Shown: positions 23,551 to 29,368 of the stretch, in pieces
How positions within the stretch are numbered: position 1 is the first letter of the stretch
Layout: each line of letters starts with the position of its first letter
DNA from: Pyramidobacter piscolens
Lineage (GTDB): Bacteria; Synergistota; Synergistia; Synergistales; Dethiosulfovibrionaceae
Direction: 5' to 3'
NCBI GenBank assembly: GCA_004558205.1
Contig: SFDM01000040.1
Location: 1-29,368 of the forward strand
Length of the DNA: 29,368 nucleotides
Program-made: the position numbers and the translations under genes
The notes under the pieces: model-generated
Told to the model about the DNA's origin: nothing
The model's database searches: none
What the model saw: the letters and a program-made list of their open reading frames with translations, nothing else

Positions 23551-23693
23551 GTCGAAAGATTTCAGCGCTGTTAATAATTAGGCCCTGTTTTCCTTTGCGT
23601 CTTTTGCGCCCTTTCTTTTCAGCCTTTGCGTTGAAATCCTTTGACCATTAATCTCCGGTTTCGTATTAAGTATGTTAATAGAGGATGAGTATC
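23551..23693. repeat. Dispersed palindromic repeat, copy 5 (internally deleted)
   Basis: A short left end GTCGAAAGATTTCAGCG runs directly into the right half (CCTTTGCGTCTTTTGCGCCC, GCGTTGAAATCCTTTGAC, TATTAAGTATGTTAATAGAG, GAGTATCAC). Its last bases overlap the recF stop codon, so insertion may have set the present 3' end of recF. Confidence 0.7.
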
Positions 23694-24753
23694 ACAGCCC
23701 CGCCCGTTCGATCCGGCCCGACTCCACTTTCCAGAGAGCGCCCCGGAAGTTTTGAGGCGGAGGTTCGGCCGTGGCGGCGAAAACCTGCCAGGCGCTCCGG
23801 TCCAGGCATTCCATCAGAACCCGCCGCCCTTCGGCGTCCAGTTCCGACGTCACCTCGTCCAGCAGCAGCACCGGCGCCGCCCTGTAGCGCGACTCCACGG
23901 CGGACGCCGCCGCCATGACCAGCGCCAGAGCCGAACGCCGGCGCTGCCCGCGGCTGGACACCTCCGCCGCCGCCCTGCCGCCGCAGGTCAGAAGCAGGTC
24001 GTCCCGGTGAGGCCCTACCAGAGGCGTACAGGCCCCGCGTTCGCGGTCCTCCATCTTCCCCAGCGAGATCAGGAAATCCTCCCGCGGATCGGCGGCGTTT
24101 GCCGCCCCGCCCCGTTTGAGCGTCAGTTCCATCTTTCGAGGCAGCAGGTCGCCCCATTTTTCAATGCTCGCCCGCAGCGCCTCGAGCACCTGGCCCCGGC
24201 AGCTCCAAATCCACGCCGCCAGGTCGGCCATAGTCTCCTGGGTCACCCGGACGTCTTTGCCCAAAGTCAGCAGGTAGCGCCGGTTCTGGACGATTTTCCT
24301 GTACTCGCTCAGCTTCAGAGCGTACAGCGGAAAATAGAGCGCGCAGAGCACGTCCAGAAAGCGCCGCCGCACCGCCGGCGACCCCTCGATCAGCGCCATG
24401 TCCTCCGGAAGGAAAGACAGAGACTGCACGCAGTTCCGCAGGTCACCCCAGCGGCAGACCTTGCCATCCAGCCGCAGCGACGCCCTGGCCTGAATCGAAG
24501 CCTCCAGAAGGCACTCGCGCTCCCCCGCAGCCTGCGCCGCCAGCCCAGCCCCGTCCCGGCCGCCCCACCTCACCGCCTCTGAACACTTGGAACCGCTGAA
24601 GGCTCCCCACCCCGTGAGAATGTGGAGAGCCTCCAGAACGTTCGTCTTTCCCGCGCCGTTGGGGCCGCACAGCAGGTTGACCCCGTCGTGCCAGGTCACC
24701 AGAGAGTTTTCCAGGTTGCGGAAACCGCGGAACCGCGTCTGCGAGATCCGCAT
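23692..24753 (-). CDS. recF: DNA recombination/repair protein RecF
   Basis: A 353-residue SMC-like ATPase that helps RecO and RecR load RecA at gaps. Walker A is GPNGAGKTN (Lys36). RFRGFRNL at the N-terminus, SLSFLPEDMALIEGSPAVRRRFLD in the arm region, the signature-like SRGQRRRSALAL and Walker B VLLLDEVTSELDAEGRR are all in place. Length fits the family (about 360). The ATG is 8 bp after the dnaN stop with GGAG upstream, so the pair is an operon, as in most bacteria. The C-terminus runs into a copy of the dispersed repeat. Confidence 0.96.
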   Translation of the reverse strand: MRISQTRFRGFRNLENSLVTWHDGVNLLCGPNGAGKTNVLEALHILTGWGAFSGSKCSEAVRWGGRDGAGLAAQAAGERECLLEASIQARASLRLDGKVCRWGDLRNCVQSLSFLPEDMALIEGSPAVRRRFLDVLCALYFPLYALKLSEYRKIVQNRRYLLTLGKDVRVTQETMADLAAWIWSCRGQVLEALRASIEKWGDLLPRKMELTLKRGGAANAADPREDFLISLGKMEDRERGACTPLVGPHRDDLLLTCGGRAAAEVSSRGQRRRSALALVMAAASAVESRYRAAPVLLLDEVTSELDAEGRRVLMECLDRSAWQVFAATAEPPPQNFRGALWKVESGRIERAGL

Positions 24754-24760
24754 CGGCGCC

Positions 24761-25909
24761 TTACTCCTCGGAGCCCGACGCCGCCGGCTCCACCGACTTG
24801 ATCTTGATCGGCATCAGCATATAGGTAAAATCCGTGCCGCCCGGCTTGGTGATGGTCATCTGCCCCTCGGGGCCGTTGAACGAAAGGGTGACCTCGTTGC
24901 CGCGGAAGGCCTTCAGCCCATCGATCAGATAGCCCACGTTAAAAGCCACCTTCAGCGGCTCGCCGTTCACCGAGGCGTCCACGTCCTCGTTGGCCTCGCC
25001 GATCTCCGGCGCGCGGCCGCTCAGGCCCATCTCCGCGCCCGGCGACAGCGTCAGCATCACCACGCGGCTGCTGTCGCGGACCACCACGTTGATTCTGTCC
25101 AGCGCCAGCAGGAACTCCTGACGGCCCACCTGCATCTGCGTGGTGCTCGTGCTGCCCAAAATCCTCTCGTAGTTGGGGAACGACGAGTCGATGCGGCGCA
25201 CAGAATATTCCACGCCAGGCATGTTGAAATAGGTCACAGCGCCGTCCTGCAGCACCTCCACCTCCTGCTCCGGCGGGAAGCTCAGCAGGATTTTCTGATA
25301 CTCCGCCAGCGACGTCAAAGGCAGCAGCACGTCCCTCTGCGTCCCGCCGCCCTGCACCACCGTCTTCGACAGCGACAGCCGCCGCCCGTCGGTGGCCACC
25401 ACGCGCAGCTCGCCGTCGTTGATCTGCAGCAGGCCGCCGCAGAGGTACTTGGGGAAGTCCTCATTGGGCGCCCCCGCGATGCTGCCCTCTTCAAGCACGC
25501 GCGCCAGCTCGCCCGCCGAGATCTTCGTGAACTCTTCGGCGGCGCGGGGCGAAGGCAGGTCGGGGAAGTCGCTGACCAGGTAGGTCGTAAAAGAATAGCG
25601 GCTGCGTCCCGCCTTGATCGTCCCCTTTTCATCCTTTACCTCCACAGTAAAGGGGCTGGCGGGGATCTTCTTGAACAGCTCGCCCACCACCTTCAGCGGC
25701 AGAATGGCCGTGCCCGGCTCGAGGACTGTCACGCCGTCGGCTTTGACGCGGATGGTGGTTTTCAGGTCCGTGGAGTTCAGCGTCACGCCCTTCTCGTCGG
25801 CCACGCATAAAATGCTCGCCAGCGTCGCCATGGTGCTCTTGGTTCCCGTGACCCTTTCGGCCATGCTCCAGAATTTCATGAAGGGATTCTGTGTAATTTC
25901 GAGTTTCAC
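24761..25909 (-). CDS. dnaN: DNA polymerase III beta subunit (sliding clamp)
   Basis: A 382-residue clamp that forms a ring around DNA and tethers the polymerase. Three similar domains are recognisable, with LPLKVVGELFKKIP and FPDLPSP in the first, VATDGRRLSLSKT in the second and the C-terminal YMLMPIKI, which corresponds to the usual Y(L/V)(L/I)MP(M/I) ending that lines the binding cleft. About 20 extra residues (KIKSVEPAASGSEE) follow that motif. The start is a GTG with AGAGAGG about ten bases upstream; a DnaA box-like TTTTCCACA lies between them. Confidence 0.96.
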   Translation of the reverse strand: MKLEITQNPFMKFWSMAERVTGTKSTMATLASILCVADEKGVTLNSTDLKTTIRVKADGVTVLEPGTAILPLKVVGELFKKIPASPFTVEVKDEKGTIKAGRSRYSFTTYLVSDFPDLPSPRAAEEFTKISAGELARVLEEGSIAGAPNEDFPKYLCGGLLQINDGELRVVATDGRRLSLSKTVVQGGGTQRDVLLPLTSLAEYQKILLSFPPEQEVEVLQDGAVTYFNMPGVEYSVRRIDSSFPNYERILGSTSTTQMQVGRQEFLLALDRINVVVRDSSRVVMLTLSPGAEMGLSGRAPEIGEANEDVDASVNGEPLKVAFNVGYLIDGLKAFRGNEVTLSFNGPEGQMTITKPGGTDFTYMLMPIKIKSVEPAASGSEE

Positions 25910-25962
25910 TTGTGGAAAACCTCTCTTTCGGCTTTTACTTTTACTCTATAGATTTAAAAAAA

Positions 25963-25980
25963 TAGAAGCAGGAGCAGTAG
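25963..25980. promoter_or_regulatory. DnaA-trio-like track, copy A
   Basis: TAG-AAG-CAG-GAG-CAG-TAG, six NAG triplets, between AT-rich DNA and a GC-containing GTGCGGTGG with a degenerate DnaA box beyond. The known Bacillus track has the same triplet logic. DnaA binds such triplets as single strand during origin opening. Confidence 0.65.
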
Positions 25981-26162
25981 GTGCGGTGGAAATGATGGAT
26001 AAGCGGCTCGAAGCCATGGTATTCCTCAAAGGAACGGTGTGAACAGTTTCAGAACAACCTGTGGAAAAGTATCCACAGAATTCGCAAATGGAGAAGTTTT
26101 TCCTTCATAGAAGGAGTTGTTCACAAAAATTTCTCCATGATATTCGCATTCTTTCCCCAGAC

Positions 26163-26212
26163 TTTTCCACAATCCCTTTGAGCGAGAATGTCCTTTTCGC
26201 GGCTCCGAGTTT
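26163..26212 (-). pseudogene. Decayed copy of the dnaA 3' end
   Basis: On the minus strand GCGAAAAGGACATTCTCGC and GGGATTGTGGAAAAGTCTG parallel the end of dnaA (GCGAAAAGAAGATCCCCGC and AGGATTGTGGAAAACATTG, near 26465-26512). The dnaA frame ...RKEDPRVNRIVENIEK is recoverable only with a frameshift. It is the dnaA-derived part of copy A of the tandem duplication, about 302 bp from its source. Confidence 0.7.
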
Positions 26213-26253
26213 ATTTTTTCCACTTCTGTTTTTACTGTTTAGATTTAAAAAAT

Positions 26254-26271
26254 CAGAAGCAGAAGTAATAG
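26254..26271. promoter_or_regulatory. DnaA-trio-like track, copy B
   Basis: CAG-AAG-CAG-AAG-TAA-TAG; its AGAAGTAATAG core is the same as in the well-studied Bacillus subtilis DnaA-trio. It adjoins ATTTAAAAAAT on one side and GTGCGGTGGAAAC on the other. Confidence 0.7.
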
Positions 26272-26445
26272 GTGCGGTGGAAACGGTGCATAAGTGGAAC
26301 CAGCCCGTGGAACCGCCGCAAAAAAGGCTGTGGGGAATTTCGGGATAAGCTGTGGAAAAGTATCCACAGCCTCCACATAAAAAGCGGTTTATGCCCCGGG
26401 AAGACAGTTGTCCACAAAGTTATCTCCCGTAAACCCACAGCGGAT

Positions 26446-27765
26446 TCACAGCTTTTTCTCAATGTTTTCCACAATCCTGTTGACGCGGGGATCTTCTTTT
26501 CGCAGAGTCTCGATCTTCTTCAGCGCGTGAAGCACCGTGGTGTGATCCTTCTTGCCGAAGTCCTTGGCGATCTGCTGAAGGCTTGCTTCCGTATGGGTGC
26601 GGCAGATGTACATGGCCGTCTGGCGCGACAGGGCCACCTCGGCGGTGCGGCGCTTGCCGCAGATGTCCTCCACGGAGAAGCCGAACTCCGCCGCCACAAT
26701 TTCCAGGATGCTCTCGAAGGACACAGGGCCGCGGCGCCCGCTGCCGATCACGTCCTTCAGCCATTCCTGCGCGTTTTCGATCGTGATGGGCTCCTGGGAG
26801 AAGTTAGAGGTGGCGATCACGCGGTTCAGCGCGCCCTCGAGCTCGCGGATGTTGCTGGGGATGTTCTGGGCCAGGAAATTGACCACGTCGTCGTTGATCG
26901 GAATGCGGCGGTTTTCGGCCTTTTTCTTGAGGATGGCGATGCGCGTCTCGTAGTCGGGCTGCTGGATGTCCGTCACCAGCCCCCACTCGAAGCGGCTGAC
27001 GATGCGCTCCTCGATGTCGCCCAGCTCCTTGGGCGGCCGGTCGGAGCTCAGCACGATCTGCTTCTTTTCCGTATGCAGCTCGTTGAACGTGTGGAAGAAC
27101 TCATCCTGAGTGCTTTCCTTGCCGGCCAGGAACTGGATGTCGTCGATCAGCAGGATGTCCACGTGGCGGTATTTGGCGCGGAACTCGGGCGTGCGCGCGT
27201 TTTTGATCGCCGTGATCAGCTCGTTCATGAACTTTTCCGACGAGACGTAGACCACCTTGATATTGGGGCTTTTGCTCTGGGCGTAGTTGCCGATGGCGTG
27301 CATCAAGTGGGTCTTCCCCAGCCCGACGCCTCCCCAGATGAAGAGGGGGTTGTAGGCCTCCCCGGGGCTTTCGGCCACGGCCAGGCTGGCCGCGTGGGCC
27401 AGCCTGTTCGACTTGCCCACCACGAAGGACGAGAATTCGTACTGGGGGTTCAGCCCGTTGGCGCTGATGGCCCTCGGCGCCGGGCTTTCCGCCTTGGGCG
27501 CCGCTTCAGCGTGGGGCGCCGCCGCTTCCACCTCCAGAGTGAGCCCCTTTCCCAGCCCCTCGCGCTGCATGTACTCGTCCAGAATGTTTTTATAGGCATC
27601 CCGGATCTTGTTTTTCACGAAGTCGTTGCCCACGTTGAGCACCAGAAAATCGCCGTCCATACGGAGCGGCGAACAGGGTTCCAGCCAGATATCCGCGGCC
27701 TGGTTGGGCAGAAGAGAGCCCGCCGCTTTCAGGAGCTGCTCCCATACTTGTTTGGCATTATCCAT
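26446..27765 (-). CDS. dnaA: Chromosomal replication initiator DnaA
   Basis: A 439-residue AAA+ initiator. Domain I (about 1-80) includes the Trp and hydrophobic pattern of DnaA N-termini; an Ala/Pro-rich linker (about 80-105) follows. The AAA+ core has YEFSSFVVGKSN, Walker A WGGVGLGKTH (Lys151), Walker B DILLIDDIQFL and the arginine-finger region ERIVSRFEWGLVTDI. Domain IV carries the DNA-binding signature KKDHTTVLHALKKI and the SRQTAMYI helix that reads the DnaA box. Length is usual. AAGGTGG lies about 12 bases before the ATG. The promoter is overlapped by a consensus DnaA box, so autoregulation is likely, and its 3' end was the source of the duplicated fragment in oriC. Confidence 0.98.
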   Translation of the reverse strand: MDNAKQVWEQLLKAAGSLLPNQAADIWLEPCSPLRMDGDFLVLNVGNDFVKNKIRDAYKNILDEYMQREGLGKGLTLEVEAAAPHAEAAPKAESPAPRAISANGLNPQYEFSSFVVGKSNRLAHAASLAVAESPGEAYNPLFIWGGVGLGKTHLMHAIGNYAQSKSPNIKVVYVSSEKFMNELITAIKNARTPEFRAKYRHVDILLIDDIQFLAGKESTQDEFFHTFNELHTEKKQIVLSSDRPPKELGDIEERIVSRFEWGLVTDIQQPDYETRIAILKKKAENRRIPINDDVVNFLAQNIPSNIRELEGALNRVIATSNFSQEPITIENAQEWLKDVIGSGRRGPVSFESILEIVAAEFGFSVEDICGKRRTAEVALSRQTAMYICRTHTEASLQQIAKDFGKKDHTTVLHALKKIETLRKEDPRVNRIVENIEKKL

Positions 27766-27800
27766 CTTTTACGTTTCCCACCTTGTCCTGCATCATAGGG

Positions 27801-27853
27801 TTATCCACCATCATTATCCACAATTTGGGCAGAAAAAACAATAGTTATTCACA
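27801..27853 (-). promoter_or_regulatory. dnaA promoter and upstream DnaA-box cluster
   Basis: On the minus strand TTGTTT (27836-27841), a 17-bp spacer and GATAAT (27813-27818) form a sigma70-type promoter. DnaA boxes TTATCCACC (27801-27809), TTATCCACA (27814-27822, over the -10) and TTATTCACA (27845-27853) cover it. With the boxes on the other side of dnaA this makes a bipartite origin and an autoregulated dnaA. Confidence 0.8.
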
Positions 27854-27889
27854 ATCTGGTCCATTTTCTTTTTCCGCCGGCGAAAACCT

Positions 27890-27918
27890 TTGCTTTTTAT
27901 AAAACTATGGATTATCAT
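27890..27918 (+). promoter_or_regulatory. Promoter of the cysteine desulfurase-like gene
   Basis: TTGCTT (27890-27895), 17-bp spacer, TATCAT (27913-27918). The leader would be about 70 nt. It is divergent from dnaA. Confidence 0.5.
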
Positions 27919-27994
27919 GATTACAACCAAAAAGAAGAATTCAAGCCGAAAGGTTTCAGCGCGGCCCACCATCATTTATATTGGAGGTTTTTCT

Positions 27995-29170
27995 ATGTCG
28001 ATTTATTTCAACAACGCGGCGACTACGTGGCCGAAGCCGGCCTGCGTGGCGCGGGCGATGAGCGATTTCCTCAGTTCAGCCGGGGCCAACCTGGGGCGCG
28101 GCTCAGCGTCGCAGCGCGACCTGGGGACCATGGGCATGGTGCTCGAATGCCGCGAGAGAATCGCCCGCATGTTCGGCGGCTACGAGAACGCCAATCCCCT
28201 GTACGTCACCTTCACCGCCAACATCACCGAATCGCTGAACGCGGTCCTCAAGGGCTACCTCAAGCCCGGGATGCGCGCCGTCACCTCGTCGATGGAGCAT
28301 AACGCCGTCACCCGCCCGCTGCGCCATCTCGAAAAACTGGGCGTGGAACTCTGCGTGCTCCCCTGCGGCAGCCAGGGCACGCTGAACCCCGCCGACCTCG
28401 ACGCTGAGCTGTCCGCCCGCCCCGCCGGCCTGGTGGTTATGAGCCACTGCAGCAACGTCTGCGGCACCGTGCAGGACCTGGAATCCATCGCCGCGGTCTG
28501 CCGCGCCCATGGCGTGCGGCTGGTCCTCGACACAGCCCAGACCGCGGGACTGCTGCCGCTGGACGCCCAAAAGCTGGGCCTGGCCGCGCTGTGCTTCACC
28601 GGCCACAAAGGCCTGATGGGCCCCCAGGGCATCGGCGGCATCCTCTGGGAGCCGGGCTTCGCGCGGCTCTGCGATCCCTTCGTCGAAGGCGGCACAGGCA
28701 GCTTTTCCCATCTGGAGACCCAGCCCGAGGCCATGCCCGACCGCTACGAAAGCGGCACCCAGAACCTTCCCGGCATCGCCGGCCTAAACGCCGCCCTGGC
28801 GTGGCTGGAAGCCGAAGGCGTCGACAAAATCCGCGCCCATGAGAACCAGCTGTCCCGCCGGCTGCTGGACGGGCTCAAAAAACTGCCCGGCGTCAAGATC
28901 CACGGCATTCCCGACGTGATCGACGGCCGGCGCCTGGCCGTGTTCGCCGTCAACTTCGAGGGCGTGGACAACGGCGTGCTGGCCGGCCGGCTGGGCGACC
29001 TGGGCCTGGAAGCCCGCCCCGGCCTGCAGTGCAGCCCCTGGGGCCACCGCACCCTGGGCACCTTCCCGGGCGGGGCGCTGCGCCTCAGCCCCGGCTATTT
29101 CAACACCGAAGCCGACGTGGACGCGGCCCTCGCGATCCTGGAACAGGCCCTGAGCCCCATCAAAGCCTGA
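27995..29170 (+). CDS. Class V aminotransferase, cysteine desulfurase-like (TIGR01977 type)
   Basis: A 391-residue PLP enzyme. NNAATTWPKP at the N-terminus, EHNA (His102), LVLDTAQTAG (Asp179, Gln182) and FTGHKGLMGPQG with PLP-binding Lys205 identify the fold. RPGLQCSPWGHRTLGT places Cys346 where desulfurases hold the persulfide, and LRLSPGYFNTEADVDAAL is the ending typical of the desulfurase family protein group TIGR01977. The likely reaction is release of sulfur (or selenium) from cysteine, with the acceptor unknown. The ATG at 27995 has GGAGG seven bases before it; an in-frame ATG at 27890 would overlap the promoter and is not used. No Isc or Suf scaffold gene is adjacent. Confidence 0.9.
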   Translation: MSIYFNNAATTWPKPACVARAMSDFLSSAGANLGRGSASQRDLGTMGMVLECRERIARMFGGYENANPLYVTFTANITESLNAVLKGYLKPGMRAVTSSMEHNAVTRPLRHLEKLGVELCVLPCGSQGTLNPADLDAELSARPAGLVVMSHCSNVCGTVQDLESIAAVCRAHGVRLVLDTAQTAGLLPLDAQKLGLAALCFTGHKGLMGPQGIGGILWEPGFARLCDPFVEGGTGSFSHLETQPEAMPDRYESGTQNLPGIAGLNAALAWLEAEGVDKIRAHENQLSRRLLDGLKKLPGVKIHGIPDVIDGRRLAVFAVNFEGVDNGVLAGRLGDLGLEARPGLQCSPWGHRTLGTFPGGALRLSPGYFNTEADVDAALAILEQALSPIKA

Positions 29171-29176
29171 CGCCGT

Positions 29177-29202
29177 CCGGCGCTGAAAAGTTTCGGCGCC
29201 GG
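29177..29202 (+). terminator. Hairpin after the cysteine desulfurase-like gene
   Basis: CCGGCGCTGAA / TTCGGCGCCGG form an 11-bp stem (one G-U pair) around AAGT. No T run follows, so termination may be weak or Rho-dependent. Confidence 0.45.
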
Positions 29203-29309
29203 AGGAGGCTCCAGTTTCACGCCCGCTGTGTTGTCCGATGTAGCGGAAAAGATAGTTTTGTTGTAAAATAAAAAACAGAATCGATCCCCGAAAGAGAGGT
29301 TTTCATACC

Positions 29310-29368
29310 ATGACCGGTGAAAGGCTCCAGAGCGTCCTTCAGCAAGACAGCGCGGAAATCGAGGGCTG
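29310..29368 (+). CDS. Start of an unidentified gene (cut by the window edge)
   Basis: AGAGAGG precedes an ATG by about 9 bases; the visible residues are MTGERLQSVLQQDSAEIEG. The frame is open to the edge. Nineteen residues are too few to assign a family. Confidence 0.6.
   Translation, partial: MTGERLQSVLQQDSAEIEG

Larger units (their letters stand above)
25910..26445. other. oriC, dnaN-dnaA interval with many DnaA boxes
   Basis: DnaA box-like sequences: TTTTCCACA on the minus strand at 25911-25919; an inverted pair CTGTGGAAAAGTATCCACAG at 26059-26078 and again, identical, at 26350-26369; TTGTTCACA 26117-26125; TTTTCCACA 26163-26171; TTGTCCACA 26408-26416; and GGATTCACA near 26443. AT-rich unwinding candidates lie at 25932-25962 and 26205-26253, each followed by a DnaA-trio-like track. 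The location between dnaA and dnaN is the classical origin site. Confidence 0.9.
25925..26510. repeat. Tandem duplication of the origin segment
   Basis: Copy A (about 25925-26215) and copy B (from about 26216 into the dnaA 3' end) share matching landmarks at a constant offset of 291 bp: GATTTAAAAA (25951/26242), TGCGGTGGAAA (25982/26273), the 20-bp DnaA box pair (26059/26350) and TTGTTCACA/TTGTCCACA (26117/26408). The region between landmarks is diverged but equal in length. Confidence 0.85.

Noticed and set aside
26026..26223. 65-codon minus-strand frame inside oriC
   Set aside because: It spans the decayed dnaA fragment and DnaA boxes in the wrong frame for dnaA.
26272..27798. Plus-strand open frame of 508 codons
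   Set aside because: Antisense to dnaA and crossing oriC; chance frame in GC-rich DNA.

Overview
The window looks like the replication-origin region of a Gram-negative, anaerobic, high-GC bacterium. It carries dnaA, dnaN and recF in the usual order. An outer membrane is implied by a TonB-dependent receptor and an autotransporter, and anaerobic life by rubrerythrin. This mix, with a DciA-type DUF721 gene and a mnmG gene close by, fits Synergistota (Pyramidobacter-like). That placement is inference from gene content, not a database match.

Layout. Positions 1-6.7 kb hold a small cupin gene and two apparent uptake loci on the minus strand: an iron-type ABC importer (binding protein, fused permease, ATPase) and a TonB-dependent receptor. 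Positions 6.8-8.8 kb are mostly intergenic, with a PhzF-family gene between copies of a dispersed palindromic repeat and two parS-like ParB sites; a third parS lies at 63-78. Positions 8.8-10.8 kb encode a Ktr potassium uptake pair. Positions 11.0-14.3 kb encode a large autotransporter whose passenger is a papain-like cysteine peptidase. The 14.3-14.9 kb gap has the layout of a type I toxin-antitoxin module: a 44-residue membrane peptide, a structured leader that sequesters its ribosome binding site, and a convergent antisense RNA with its own promoter and terminator. Positions 14.9-17.5 kb carry a DUF4198 protein behind a palindromic operator, rubrerythrin and an Rsu-type pseudouridine synthase. 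Positions 17.5-23.5 kb carry a divergent SLC13-like transporter, the DUF721 protein, two small secreted helical proteins, mnmG and an unknown secreted protein.

Positions 23.7-27.8 kb are recF-dnaN-oriC-dnaA. The dnaA-dnaN gap contains a tandem duplication with a 291-bp offset. Each copy carries an AT-rich segment, a DnaA-trio-like track and an inverted pair of DnaA boxes, and the dnaN-proximal copy also holds a decayed piece of the dnaA 3' end. More DnaA boxes lie upstream of dnaA, one over its promoter, so the origin is bipartite. A cysteine desulfurase-like gene and the start of an unidentified gene close the window.

The strongest candidates for something undescribed are the duplicated origin, the toxin-antitoxin-like locus and the parS embedded in a 52-bp perfect palindrome. 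The five-copy repeat family and the papain autotransporter also merit attention.
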